A stretch of 64,000 nt of DNA from Nepenthes gracilis (GCA_033239525.1 BSYO01000014.1:12136021-12200020); one strand, 5' to 3'; shown: positions 36,501-45,979, counted from the stretch's first letter. Notes: generated by a model not told the origin, from the letters alone. Translations and numbers: made by a program.

Positions 36501-39500
36501 GGCTCCCAGCGGCCCTTGTTGAGCCTCCCTCTAGTGAGGATGACGATGATTTTAATATCGATAATTTGAGCGACGATGACGTGGCTGCTCCTCTGATTAA
36601 GAGGTCGAGGACTAGCTCTTTGCCTGAGTCCTCGGGGTCTGGAGGTCTTGCCTTCACTTCCACTACTAATCCTCCCGCTAAGTCCTCGAGAGCTGAAGGT
36701 CTCACCTTCACTTCCACTGCTAATCTCACTACGCCCTCGAGGGAAATTGTTCAGATCGTGGAGCTTCCGGACGTCCAGCCCCCCTGTGATGATCTTGTCC
36801 TCGAAGTTCTCGTTGATTTGCCTAGCGACGTCTCGGACAGGATTGATCATCCTTCCGAGGACGTAGGAGGCGGAAACTTCATGGTGGACTCTGAGAGGGG
36901 AATGACGGCTGAGACGATCCGAGAGGTGGTGGAGGTCAAGGAGTTGAGTGTCGACGAGCTCATGCCCCTTGATCCTTCTGAGCGCCCTACTGTGGTCCAA
37001 GTTGAGCGGTCATCTGAGTTTCTTGGGGATGTTGACTTTGAGGCAGGCCCTCCGGTCCCTTTTTTAGCCGCTGGGCCTGTGCCTGAGGGGGCGCCTAGGC
37101 GGCCCAGGAGAGGTCTTCAGGAGTCCGAGATCCCTAGGGAGCGCGGCACAGGGGACAATCCTCTTGTTTGTAAGGTAACCTCTTGTTTCTTTTCTTGCCC
37201 TGCTCTCAACTGTTCGTATTTTGATGAGCCTTTCTGTTGTAGCTCCAGGGTCTAATTGGAGGCCTCAGTGAGCTGGTGGGGGTGATCGCCCAATCTCGTC
37301 TGGAGATGGGGTCTTCGAGGGCTGCCCGAGAAGCTGCGCAACGGGCGGAAGCGGAACTGCCTGAAGCTAAGGAGAATATCGCTTCTTTGGAGGACACTGT
37401 CAAGATCCTACGGTTTCAGTAGGGCCTCCTTCAGGATCAGATCCATTGCCAGGAAGAGAGGTTGAGGACATCCGTACAGATTGCCGAGATGGCACCAATG
37501 TTGGACGGCAAGTTCTGGGACGGCATCCGCATGTGCCGCCGAGTGGCGCGACTGGTCTGTCTGCGATTCCCTATAGTCGTCCTTGTTCCCAGGGACGCCA
37601 GTGCCTTGAGCGTAGAAGACTTATACGGCGTCGCTGGGAGACCTTTCCCTGGGCCTCCCCGGGCAGGGCCGGATGGTGAGCCTCTTACGCCTAAGGAGCC
37701 AGTTCCGGCAGATCAGACGGGATCTTCAGAAGCCCAAGAGGCTCAACGAGGGAGTTGAGAGGCGCTCCCTTGATACGTTGTTTCTTTTCTTATTTTGCTA
37801 CACTTGTACACAAATTTATTTTTATGAATAAGACTTGTCCTTTTTGCATTGTTCCTTTTGTCTTGCTTGTACTAGTGTCTTCTGTTCTCTCTTTTTTTTT
37901 TCCTTTTTTTTGCGGCGTGCTGTACGGTGCCTTATTCCTAGCTCTGAGCGCGTGATCTCTTTAAGATCGCTGGCCCAACTTTTCGGGTTTGGGCGTGTGA
38001 CCCTTTTAGGATCTTCTAGCCTTTACCTATTTGATCTTTTGACCTCTAGGATCTGACCTCTGGGGCCGCTCGGTCACAGCCGAGTTTCTTTGAGATATTT
38101 TGACCTCTGGGGCCACTCGGTTACAGCCGAGTTTTTAGAGTTTTGACCTTTGGGGCCGCTTGGTCACAGCCAAGTTTTTTTGGAGTTTTGACCTTTGGGG
38201 TTCGACCTCTGGGGCCGCTCGGTCACAGCCGAGATTTTTAGAGTTTTGACCTCTCGGGTCCGACCTTTGGGGCCGCTCGGTCACAGCCGAGTTTTTGGAG
38301 GTTTGACCTCTGGGGTCCGACCTCTGGGGCCACTCGGTCACAGCCGAGTTTTTTTAGAGCTTTGACCTCTAGGGTCCGACCTGTAGGGTCGCTCGGTCAC
38401 AGCCGAGTTTTTTGGGGCTTTGACCTCTGGGGTTCGACCTCTGGGGCCGCTCGGTCATAGCCGAGTTTTTTGGAGCTTTGACCTCTGGTGTCCGACCTCT
38501 GGGGCCGCTCGGTCACAGCCGAATTTTTTGTAGTTTTAACCTCTCGGGTTCGACCTCTGGTGCCACTCGGTCACAGCCAAGTTTTTTAGAGTTTTGACCT
38601 CTGGGGTCCGACCTCTGGGGCCGCTCGATTACAGCCGAATTTTTTCTTGTGCCGCAAGTTGCTTCATTGCTAACGAGGGAGCATGAGAACGCTTCATAAT
38701 AGACATAACGGAGAGACGTTTCCATTGATATACACGTTTTACATTGAGTGGCCTCTAGGGCCTTTCCTCCTTTGTTTTTTTGGTTGCATTAGTCCGTGCG
38801 CTAGGGCCTTCATGCTCCTCAGTTACCGCTCCCATGGTTCTTCCGACAGCTACGTTTGGGACTGGCATCACCGGTATTGGCGCCCTTAGCGGGTGGTCAG
38901 GCGTGCTCCGCGCCCATCACGACTTTGCCCTTTGAGTGGCACGACCGGGTGTGTCCTGCTGCTCCGGGGCCATGCCCGGGTCATGGCAGGAAGCGGTCGA
39001 GATAGCCTTCCATTACCAGCCGCTCGATTTCCACCTGGAGTTTTCGACAGTCCTCGGTGTCATGGCCACAGCTGCAGTGGTAATGGCAATACTCCCATTG
39101 GTCGCCTCCCTCTGGATTTGTTAACGCCTTAGGCCATCTCAGGAACTCCTCGTCCCGATTCTGCCTTAGGATGTTGGTGAGGGAGTCGGTGAGAGTCAGT
39201 GGGCCCGAGGGCCCGTCTCCTGCAAGGACCATCCGTTCGGGCTCTTCTTGCCCGGACGACCCTTAGGTCTTCAGCTGGACGCTCGCCCTTCTTTTTCCTC
39301 CCCCTGTCCTCGGGGGCAGGGGGTCTTCTTATCCTCTCAGCTGACTTATTTCGCCGATTTTGGATCCGAAGATCGTCTTCCAGAGCCTTTTGAGCCTTTT
39401 CTTCGTCGGGGCTTGGCTCATGGACTTTTTTCTGTTGAGATAGTCCCTCAACTCGCTAAGAGCCCACGTCGCTTGTCGCCTTTGGGGCGCTGCTAGACGC

Positions 39501-42125
39501 GGGCTTTCGGGGCGCGTGCCCCGATCGCTCGTCCACCTTCTCCCGGAGGGTACGGACGGCTCTTGAAAGGCTGTCCACCTTCTGTACTAGCTTGCGCACG
39601 CTAGTACCGGGGCCGCCGCTTGTCCTGCCACCCGATGGGAGGCACCTGTCGTAGCGCTCCTCTTCCCGGGTGGACGTACTGTCTTGTCTGCTCATCATCT
39701 TCAGGGCGTTGGTTGTTCTGCGAGGGGGGAGGCTTGTGAGCTTTTTGTCAGCTATTCCCACAGACGGCGCCAATGCTGTGTTCTGGATCCACGGGGTCCA
39801 ATCGGATCCGTGGTTTCCAAGCAACACGAGTGATTGAAGTGTTGGGTGCGAGAGGGGGATTAAGACCGAATTTTTACGTGAGAAACCTCCTCGTGAATGG
39901 GGAGGAAAAATCACAAGACTCAGGGCCTTTAGAAATGCTTCACTATTTGGGTGGAAGTCTTTACAAGGTACAAGTGTTAGGGTTAATCCCTTCCTTGTCT
40001 CTTGTTTTGTATCTCTTCCCTAGGGGATATCGCTCACTGAAAGGCTTTATCACTTTCGTGGAAAGCTTTTTCTCTCTCTTTTGTTCCATTGGGAAGAGAA
40101 GGATTAGGTGGCCGAGAGGTAGTGGGCATTTTTCCTTCCTTTTGGAGCAAGTTTTTGGGGGAGAAAATTCGGTCCTTTGGAAAAGGACTTCACTGGGTAT
40201 TTATAGGAGAGATCATGCCATTGGGGAGAAGACACGTGGCAGCCATCGGGTAGTCGATCAGTTGTGTAGTGTCCCACTGGCCTCATTTAATGTTGCTGAC
40301 GTGCGCGGGATGGCACGCGACTGGTGCCACTCGTAGGCCTAGGTGTGTCAGTCATGCGGGGTCTAGGCGTCAGTCTTGATTTGACCAAGCGTGCCTTGTT
40401 TAGACGGTGACTGGCAGTGGCTGCATTTTTCCTTGGGAATTGACGACGCTGCCTAACTGGCATCATCGGCCGAGCATAGGGCAGTCCTCGTTCTTGGGTG
40501 GGGCCCCCTTCTGAATTCGTGGACCCACAATGGGAGGCAGTTCTCGGGGGATCCCCTAGGGAAAAGCCCCGGAGTCTCTTCTTGACTTCCCGGACGGTTC
40601 TGAGACTCGACAGGACTTTCAGGGTTCTCGCTCTTTTCGTTGTCCGTGTATTCGAGTATCGTTAGCGATATCCTCGAGCTTCCTTACGAGCGGACGGGAC
40701 CTCTTGGACTTCTACGGTAGTCTTGGTCTTTAGGCCGCCCGCCTCTGCTTTGGGCCTCTTACGCTGTCTAGTTTCCGCGGCTCGTGGTAGCCTCTCGTTT
40801 GGGCCTTTCTTCTGAGCCGTGCTTTTATAGGCCCTTATATTGAGGCCTAACATAGATAAAAATAATTTCAATTTTAATTAATGAAAATGATAGCTTTGAG
40901 GGCTTACAGAATAAGGCATACCTCAGCAGGAGCTGGATCGTAGATCAAGGACAAGAACTTACGCCCGAAGAACATGGTTGTCAAGGACTCCTCCGGCTTA
41001 CCATGGCATGCAAATTGCGTATCGAGCCAATACCCTTCAGCCATCTCGGAAGAAAACTAGAACAAAAATATATGGTCTTAATTTATCATATTATCATTTT
41101 TTGCTTATTTGAATTTCTAAATAATAAATCGAAATTTAATTATATAAAACCATCCACAGACTTCCTGAAATTATTTTCCATCAAATATTTTTTAAAGATT
41201 TTGCAAAGTAATTTTGTCTGGCCAGGTTTAGAAATTTTTGTTCAACTATCAAGTCTGTTCCATACTTTTTTATCCAACTAAGAAATTATAATTAAATGTG
41301 TTTTGAATTTTCAAACTTTTTAAAAAAAAATGATCACTTTGACTATTCTTTATACATTATGAAAATAAAAGGCATAAACTTAAGGGATCAGGGGGGGCTG
41401 CGCCTCAGCAGTGAAGCATAGCTTTTAAATATAAATTTAACCGTTTATGTGTTTTTATTTTAAAAATAAAAAATAAAAAAAATCTAAAATTATAATTTTT
41501 TAATTAAAATACATGGATTTTGCATCTGATGGTGCTGAGATCGCAGCTCAGGGGCTGCGCTTTACTACTAAAGGTACAGCCTCGTCTTTCCCGTAATGAT
41601 GATGTATTCCATTTCACTGTAGCCATAGAAAGCTGATTTTTGATATTTTTAACAATAATATATAAAATAGTTAGATAGATAAATAATACAGCATCACCTA
41701 ATAATATATCGATATTGAAGGATGATCGCCTGAATCTTTCTCATGTAATTTACCTGTTCTAAAACATACGATGGCTGATGAACAGTGTCAGGCATAAACG
41801 CTGACAAGAAAATGGCAGCTTCAATCCTCTGAGGGAACTTCTCCATGGCCAGAGCCAAGCTCAAGCCTCCAAGGCTATGGCCGACCACAACCACCTTCTC
41901 CTCAGGGGGAACCGTCTCCATCAGCTGCAACAGCGGCTCCGTGTAGTCGCGGAGGGTCTGAAGCTCATGAATCGTCTTCATGTTGACGCCGGAAGCCGCC
42001 AGGTCGACCGCCGTTACACGGTGGCCGGCCCTTTCCAGTAAAGGTTTCAGCTTGTGCCAACACCAAGCTCCTAGGCAGGCTCCATGTATCAGAATAATAT
42101 GCTTTTTTTGCCTTCCACCTTCCAT
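33267..42125 (-). CDS. Plant methylesterase (MES/SABP2-like alpha/beta hydrolase), three exons
   Basis: Exons 41754-42125, 40922-41056 and 33267-33551 join in frame (phase 0 at both junctions) to 263 codons, the usual size for this family. The start MEGGRQKKHIILIHGACLGAWCW is the conserved N-terminus. The catalytic triad is visible: Ser in VVVGHSLGG (exon 1), Asp in VVCEADKAIP and His in GSGHMPM (exon 3). All splice sites are GT-AG. Family members are soluble esterases that hydrolyse methyl salicylate, methyl jasmonate, methyl-IAA or alkaloid esters, or act as hydroxynitrile lyases; the substrate cannot be told here. Intron 2 is 7.37 kb because the retroelement T3 sits in it, in the same transcriptional orientation. 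T4 lies 470 bp upstream of the ATG. The coding sequence is intact; expression is uncertain. Confidence 0.9.
33552..34090. other. Methylesterase intron 2, part left of T3
   Basis: AT-rich intron sequence between the acceptor of exon 3 and the T3 target duplication (tagat, 34091-34095). No gene. Confidence 0.8.
34096..35172 (-). repeat. T3 3' LTR (left)
   Basis: Plus-strand ends TGTTGCGTTCTGG and GGGGCCCAACA. Contains the hairpin at 34200-34236 and a minus-strand TATA box near 34518. The polypurine tract adjoins at 35173. Confidence 0.92.
34200..34236 (-). other. Bipartite hairpin in T3 LTR
   Basis: On the minus strand: GTGG, TTTTT, CCTCC, loop, GAAGG, TTTC, TCAC, giving an outer stem with one G-U pair and an inner stem with one mismatch. 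In the other T3 LTR (39886-39905) the inner stem is CCTCC/GGAGG, fully paired. Confidence 0.55.
35173..35190 (-). other. T3 polypurine tract
   Basis: Minus strand TTTGGCATGGGGGGCTA directly before the LTR start TGTTGGGCC. Confidence 0.8.
35191..35594. other. T3 region between purine tract and antisense promoter
   Basis: About 400 bp without a credible gene. It holds GCATTAAATGC at 35471-35481 and CGACGCGTGG at about 35549, elements also found ahead of the T4 antisense ORFs. Confidence 0.5.
35595..35602 (+). promoter_or_regulatory. TATA-like box of T3 antisense gene
   Basis: TATTTAAA, 122 bp before the antisense ATG at 35724 and pointing towards it. T4 has the same octamer 78-102 bp before its two antisense ORFs. 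Confidence 0.55.
35724..37758 (+). pseudogene. T3 antisense gene: Transposase_28 protein with intron and coiled-coil tail
   Basis: ATG at 35724 (MAPGVRQIAS) is preferred to the upstream in-frame ATG at 35610 because it matches T1's MAPIVRD and follows the TATA box at a normal distance. Residues ~35-150 are the Transposase_28 domain (DGFITVYEVHLKGG, GVPLARLQPNAVRYLVSLCVFF, VMFRFTQNLDWI). A Lys-rich patch and an acidic Ser-rich region follow. One frameshift near 36410-36430 moves the frame into ESSGLPAALVEPPSSED. Exon 1 ends at 37174 (TGTAAG|GTAACC); exon 2 starts at 37243 (TTGTAG|CTCCAG), intron 68 bp, phase 0. Exon 2 is Ala/Glu-rich with coiled-coil character but has an in-frame TAG near 37421 before its end at 37758. 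The spliced form is an inference. Confidence 0.75.
37175..37242 (+). other. Predicted intron of T3 antisense gene
   Basis: 68 bp, GTAACC...TTGTAG, T-rich before the acceptor, phase 0. The exon 2 start LQGLIGG matches LQGMVGG in T1. Confidence 0.65.
37759..38039. other. T3 spacer between antisense gene and minisatellite
   Basis: No gene; T-rich, presumably the 3' region of the antisense transcript. Contains an AATAAG at about 37826. Confidence 0.4.
38040..38645. repeat. 46-58 bp minisatellite in T3, about 11 copies
   Basis: The block CGGTCACAGCC recurs at about 38071, 38116, 38161, 38220, 38279, 38338, 38396, 38454, 38511, 38569 and 38627. The first units are ~45 bp. Later ones are 57-59 bp because the GACCTCTGGGG piece is doubled within the unit. 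Nearly every unit contains a TTGACC. It lies between the residual gag and the antisense gene, where pol has been lost. Confidence 0.9.
38900..39740 (-). pseudogene. T3 truncated gag
   Basis: Downstream of the primer site the minus strand encodes a charged N-terminal gag region (MMSRQDSTSTREEERYD, then SLSRAVRTLREKVDERSG) to 39456. After frame changes comes a zinc-knuckle end at 38981-39232: CHYHCSCGHDTEDCRKL, like CQYHRCLGHSTENCRTL in T4. Between them only ~220 bp are present, so the main gag capsid domain seen in T4 and T2 is largely missing. What remains could not make a normal particle protein. Confidence 0.7.
39757..39773 (-). other. T3 primer-binding site
   Basis: Minus strand TTGGCGCCGTCTGTGGGAA adjoins the 5' LTR; the same as in T4 and common in plant gypsy elements. 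I do not assign the priming tRNA. Confidence 0.8.
39774..40852 (-). repeat. T3 5' LTR (right)
   Basis: Plus-strand ends TGCTGTGTTCTGG and GAGGCCTAACA. Same features as the left LTR. Confidence 0.92.
40197..40206 (-). promoter_or_regulatory. TATA box of T3 5' LTR
   Basis: CTATAAATAC on the minus strand within the right LTR; transcription from it would run through the element in the same direction as the host methylesterase gene. Confidence 0.5.
40922..41056 (-). other. Methylesterase exon 2
   Basis: 45 codons, FSSEMAEGYWLDTQF...LSLIYDPAPAE, including the family's PEESLTTMFFG block. Acceptor TCTAG|TTTTCT at 41057; donor GCTGAG|GTATGC at 40921. T3 begins only 64 bp beyond this donor. Confidence 0.88.
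41057..41753 (-). other. Methylesterase intron 1
   Basis: 697 bp, AT-rich, GTAAAT...CTAG. Two GC-richer patches (ctgcgcctcagcag near 41398 and cagctcaggggctgcgc near 41550) flank a very AT-rich centre and could be the ends of a small repeat, but no clear terminal inverted repeat was found. Confidence 0.75.
41754..42125 (-). other. Methylesterase exon 1
   Basis: 124 codons from MEGGRQKKH to PSYVLEQ. Contains the oxyanion region HGACLGAWCW and the nucleophile motif GHSLGG. Donor AACAG|GTAAAT at 41753. Confidence 0.9.
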
Positions 42126-42594
42126 TTCAACGTAGTGTTTCTTTCTTTTTTGTTTGTTTAACTCCGTGCCGTGAACCTCTTATCAATGAGGAGGCTGCTC
42201 CAGCTGGAGCTGACGACGTCGTAAATATTTTCTCCATATTTTTTATTTTTTTTATTTAAAAAAAAAAAAACTCAGCTTCACCTAAACTTTTATGATTAAC
42301 GCTACTATTCTCCCTTTATTTAGCAATTTTAATGCGTCAAAACATACTTAGATAATAAATATGTTAGAATTGATTAAAATTAGAATTTTAATTAATTTAA
42401 AAATCAACTACAGTTGAATTGTATTTTCGAAATCGAGTTCAAAATCAAGTATAGTTGCCAATAAAAGTGATTGCTTTTTTTATTCGAATTGTATTTTTTA
42501 TATTTTTTTTTATTTTAAATATTTATAATTTTAAAAATTATTTTAATAATTTATATTTTTGTGCAATTAGTAATTTTTTTTTATAGAATGGAGT
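42126..42594. other. Upstream region of the methylesterase gene
   Basis: The remaining 469 bp before the T4 LTR include an A/T-run at about 42240-42270 and very AT-rich sequence to 42590. No confident TATA box was picked. Any promoter elements further upstream have been displaced by 12.8 kb. Confidence 0.5.
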
Positions 42595-43596
42595 TGTTGC
42601 GTCCCGGGCCCACGGTTGTCGTACGGATTAGAGAGCCTTCGAATTCTTAAGCGTGCGGCTGCTTCGGAAGAAGGGTCCGGTCTCCGTCCCTGTGAACCTG
42701 GACCTGCACAATACAAACAACAAACAAGAGGTCAAGGGTCCGGCAGGATTTCTCCCACCCAGGCCGTTCCGACACTCAAGTTAGTAAATTTCCGCAATAA
42801 ACGGAAATGGCGCACGCTAAAGTGATGTGCGGAGAAATGTTGTGTAAGCGTATGAGATGCTTGTGCGGTGAAGTGGAGAATGCAATGAGCAAGTAGTGGA
42901 AGGCCTGGCTTCCTTGATGCACCGCAATGGGTGGCTGACTTTTCCGTGATCTCGGGAGATGCTGGGACGGTGAACGAGTAAGCTACTGCAGATGAGACGG
43001 TGCTCCGTCCCCACTCGTCACTCTCGTGTTCTTAATTAGAGAAGAGGGAAACAGTCGAGTATGATTAGCCGTTTAAATTCTTGATTTAAAGGGCACTAGA
43101 GAATCAAAGATGCTCTAAGAGATGTCGAGAGAAGGTCCCCTTCACTGTGGGATGTGAGGGCTCTTATATGCCTCTCCCTGTTGGACTCTTGGGCGCCAAA
43201 ATGCCCGTTGCTTGGGCCATCGCGCCGCTGGTCGCTGTCGTGGACCGCCGGTTACGCCGGCTGTCCTGTTGCCATGCTGGCACGCTACTGAGCATTGTTG
43301 ACCACGCCTGATTTTCCCTTGAGAGGGGATTGGTTGGCCACCTGCAGACGGCAGCGGGTGCCGTTGGCGCTGCGCCAGCCACGCCTCTATTGGCTAGCCT
43401 TTCCGCGTTTTTCGCCTGTTCCCGGCGATGCATTTAATGCGCTGTAGGTTTCCGTTGCCTTCTTCCCTCGTGGATTCGCGCCTCAGAACTCTTGGACTGG
43501 GCTGACCGCTTCACGTGAGCTTCTGGTTTCTTTATGGGCCGCGACCTATCTCGTTGGCCTGGGCACGTCTCATGGGCCAGGACATGGGACCCAACA
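42595..43596 (-). repeat. T4 3' LTR (left)
   Basis: Plus-strand ends TGTTGCGTCCCGG and GACCCAACA. Minus-strand TATA box (CATATAAGAG) at 43162-43170. GCATTTAATGCGC at 43430-43442. Confidence 0.92.
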
Positions 43597-43612
43597 CTAG
43601 CCCCCCATGCCT
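43597..43612 (-). other. T4 polypurine tract
   Basis: Minus strand GGCATGGGGGGCTAG directly before TGTTGGGTCC. Confidence 0.8.
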
Positions 43613-43869
43613 GGGCCGGCCAGTGGTCGGGCCTGGCATGTCCTCTGGGCCCATTTCCGCAGCCTCATACCCTTCCTCGTGCCGCGTCATTTTTGTCGTC
43701 TTCTGAGTTCACGCCTTTTCCAGGAGCCAGGGCAGGCTTTTCAGGCGCTGCCGTGACCCGTCACTTCATCAGGCGAGATTCGCGCGCCTTGGGTTGCGTC
43801 TGACCAGCGGTCGTTGCTGTTGCCCGAAAGACGTTTGCTGGATGCCGTGTTGCGCTGGGCAAGGGGATT

Positions 43870-44545
43870 GCCTGCACCTTGCCCATAAATAGGAGGGGCA
43901 CTTGAGCGAGTTGAGTTCATCCCTTATCAGCAAACCAAGAGGCAATGAGAAGATTCTGGCTCTCCCCGAGAAGGAGTTGGATGGACTACTTGCATGCCTG
44001 AGATTCCCGGTGGAGACCACTGTAGCCGATGCCCTGTGGCTTGCCTTCTTTGCTAACGAGAATGGCTCGGCCATTCCGCTGTCGTCGCGTGCTTCCTTCC
44101 GGGTTGTGGCCTGGCTAGCTTGAGCGGATTCTTGGAGGATCCCCGCGGCTGCCTTCGCCTGTTAGGTGACGGCTTTCGCAGGGGACCACTCCGCGAGCCA
44201 CGCCAGGGCGCTGACCGCGGAAGGAGTGCGAGGTCAGTAGCCCTCCGTGGAAGCTGGGCTTCTTGCCCAACTTTCCCGGAGTGCCTGACTTCGGTGCTTC
44301 CTGGACCCCGGTGGATTGGACTCTTTAAACCTCCATCGGGGGATGCTCCTTGCCTCCCGCCCAGTGCGCTCGGCGAAATACCGACTGCTTCCGCCGTCGG
44401 GATCTGGCGCAGATCACGTTCGCCGAGCTCACCTGGGGCATGGCAAGGGAGCATACGGGGCTCCGCACCACAGTCTTCTTTCGTCTTTCTCGCAGCTTCA
44501 TGGTTGTAGATCTTGTACTTTGTAAGAAAGCATTGATTAATAAAA
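43870..44545 (+). pseudogene. Possible third antisense unit of T4, decayed
   Basis: A TATA-like CCATAAATAG at about 43884 is followed by a short open stretch (to 44123, LPEKELDGLLACLRFPVETTVADALW) and then frame breaks. An AATAAA at about 44540 could end a transcript. The spacing resembles the two better units to its right, but the protein is not recognised. It may be a relic of an exon or simply chance. Confidence 0.3.
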
Positions 44546-44840
44546 GAAGTAGCCTCTTTTTGTCTTCAATTTTTGTCTCGTCTTCGTAAATGCTCTTATG
44601 TCGTCGGGCGCTTTGCCCTGAGGATCCACGCGTCATCCTTTGGGAGCTTGTGGGGTCCCTGTCAACCATCACGTCTCCTGGGACAGCCAGCGCATTTAAT
44701 TTCTGCGCGGCCAGGAGACGTCGTTCCGTCTTGGAAACGCGCAAGTATTCAGGGGCCTTGCACGTGGAGAATCCTCATTGGCCCTTCCTTAAATGCTTTC
44801 CGCCTTTTGGAGTTGCCGCCCTTTCAGGAGAAGATTTGCC

Positions 44841-44849
44841 TATTTAAAT
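44841..44849 (+). promoter_or_regulatory. Promoter of the first T4 antisense ORF
   Basis: TATTTAAAT, 102 bp before the ATG at 44943. Upstream are CACGTG at 44761-44766 and TTTCCGCCTTTTGG at 44797-44810. Both are repeated, in the same order, before the second antisense ORF. Confidence 0.55.
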
Positions 44850-44942
44850 ACGCCACTTTCTCTCGAAATCTGGCACGTCTCTGTACTTGCACAACTACTG
44901 GCCATTTGATCTTCCTCTGCGTGTTTCCTTGCCGCGAAGTCA

Positions 44943-45512
44943 ATGGAGGACACATCCAGCGACTCGGAACGCTCTTCCGCTGAGTCTGAGTTTGGCTCTC
45001 ACGCTCCTGGGTCCTCGGGAGAGGCCCGCTCTGAAGCCACGGTTGCTGGCCCTTCACGGAGCCGGGGGCCGCCTCCAGGTTTCGAGAGAGTCCAGCCACG
45101 TCGAGGGGCTGCTGCGATTCAAGTGGAGTGGCTGAGGGCCCGCGTCGCGCATTTAGAGAGTGCTCTGGCCGAGTCGGACCCCAGGGCCACACGACTGGTG
45201 GGTGCCAATGTGGGGGCGCAGGACCGCATATTGGCACTCGAAGGAGAAACGGAGCGGCTCAGACAACAACACGAGGCTGAAGTTGTAGAGTTGCGGTCGG
45301 AGCTGAGAATGAGGCTCCGGCCGGAGGGAGTGGATCCCGCCTTGGAGCGGTCTTACTTTGATGCCTTCTGGCTCTCCCAGAGACTGGCTTCGCTAGAGGA
45401 TCCGGGTTTCCGCGTGGGGGTTCTGGACCCTCGTAATTCGCAAGCTAGAACTCGCCGCCAGTTGGTGGATTATCACGTCCAAAGTTCTTCCACTGGCCAC
45501 CGGGACCGCTAG
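44943..45512 (+). CDS. T4 antisense coiled-coil protein, 189 aa, intact
   Basis: An uninterrupted ORF from ATG at 44943 (MEDTSSDSERSS) to the stop at 45512. Residues 1-55 are Ser/Gly/Glu-rich and probably disordered. Residues ~60-125 have heptad-like Leu/Val spacing with alternating charges (VEWLRARVAHLESALAES, then ILALEGETERLRQQHEAEVV), indicating a coiled coil. The C-terminal part (FDAFWLSQRLASLEDPGF) is compact and has no family I recognise. It is on the strand opposite gag-pol, between the 3' LTR and the Transposase_28 ORF, with its own TATA-like box. Unlike every other ORF in T4 it has no stop or frameshift. It may be a duplicate of the coiled-coil tail of the neighbouring antisense protein, or a captured gene. 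Function unknown. Confidence 0.6.
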   Translation: MEDTSSDSERSSAESEFGSHAPGSSGEARSEATVAGPSRSRGPPPGFERVQPRRGAAAIQVEWLRARVAHLESALAESDPRATRLVGANVGAQDRILALEGETERLRQQHEAEVVELRSELRMRLRPEGVDPALERSYFDAFWLSQRLASLEDPGFRVGVLDPRNSQARTRRQLVDYHVQSSSTGHRDR

Positions 45513-45901
45513 CCATTTCCTCACTGTTGTGCTTTTCTTCTTTAGTTGTAATCGTTGTAACGAAAATTTGTTGACGTAATAAGAATTGTTGGTTCTTCGT
45601 CCCACTTTGTTCACCGAAGGAGTTTTTATTCCCCCTCTTTTTTTCTTTTTCTTTTTTTTTGCATTTTCACTTTGCTCTTACCGTGCGCGTCTACAGGGGT
45701 TCTGCTATCATGAGCCCCTATTTAATGCGGCGGCGCCATCGTGAACCCTAGCCAGGCAGCTGAAGGGTCGCGCCCATTAGCCTGGCGCCTAGCCATCATT
45801 GCAATCGATTGAGATTCTGTGGTACGCCTTGATGTCACCACGTGTCCCAGTCTCCAGTGGCGGTGGCGTTTTGATTTTCCGCCTTTTGGCTTGGCGTTGT
45901 C
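45513..45901. other. Spacer between the two T4 antisense ORFs
   Basis: No gene. Holds T-rich sequence that could be the 3' end of the first antisense transcript, CTATTTAATGCGG at 45718-45730 and the second promoter module (CACGTG at 45839-45844, TTTTCCGCCTTTTGGC at 45876-45890). Confidence 0.5.
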
Positions 45902-45909
45902 TATTTAAA
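45902..45909 (+). promoter_or_regulatory. Promoter of the T4 Transposase_28 antisense ORF
   Basis: TATTTAAA, 78 bp before the ATG at 45980, preceded by CACGTG and the TTCCGCCTTTTGG block shared with the upstream unit. Confidence 0.55.
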
Positions 45910-45979
45910 CCAAGTGACGATCGCTTCCTCTCTTCCGCCGATTTCTTCCCCATTTACACTTGTGATTTTCGAGAGATAA

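Larger units (their letters stand above)
34096..40852 (-). mobile_element. T3: pol-less Tat-like retroelement inside methylesterase intron 2
   Basis: LTRs 34096-35172 (1077 bp) and 39774-40852 (1079 bp) are flanked by a perfect 5-bp duplication TAGAT (34091-34095 and 40853-40857). The interior of 4.6 kb has a primer site and gag pieces on the minus strand, a 46-58 bp minisatellite, and an antisense Transposase_28 gene on the plus strand. No protease, RT, RNase H or integrase sequence was seen, so it is non-autonomous and would need pol in trans. LTR divergence by eye is a few percent, intermediate between the Copia and T2. Confidence 0.92.

Noticed and set aside
38040..38645. CRISPR-like array
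   Set aside because: Adjacent units without unique spacers, in plant nuclear DNA; it is an ordinary minisatellite.
38135..38725. Minus-strand ORFs with repeated ERPQRSDPRGQ peptides
   Set aside because: They simply translate the minisatellite; unit lengths not a multiple of three break the frame.
42595..43439. ORFs in T4 LTRs (for example 43164-43433 minus)
   Set aside because: LTR sequence; frames are not kept between the two LTRs.
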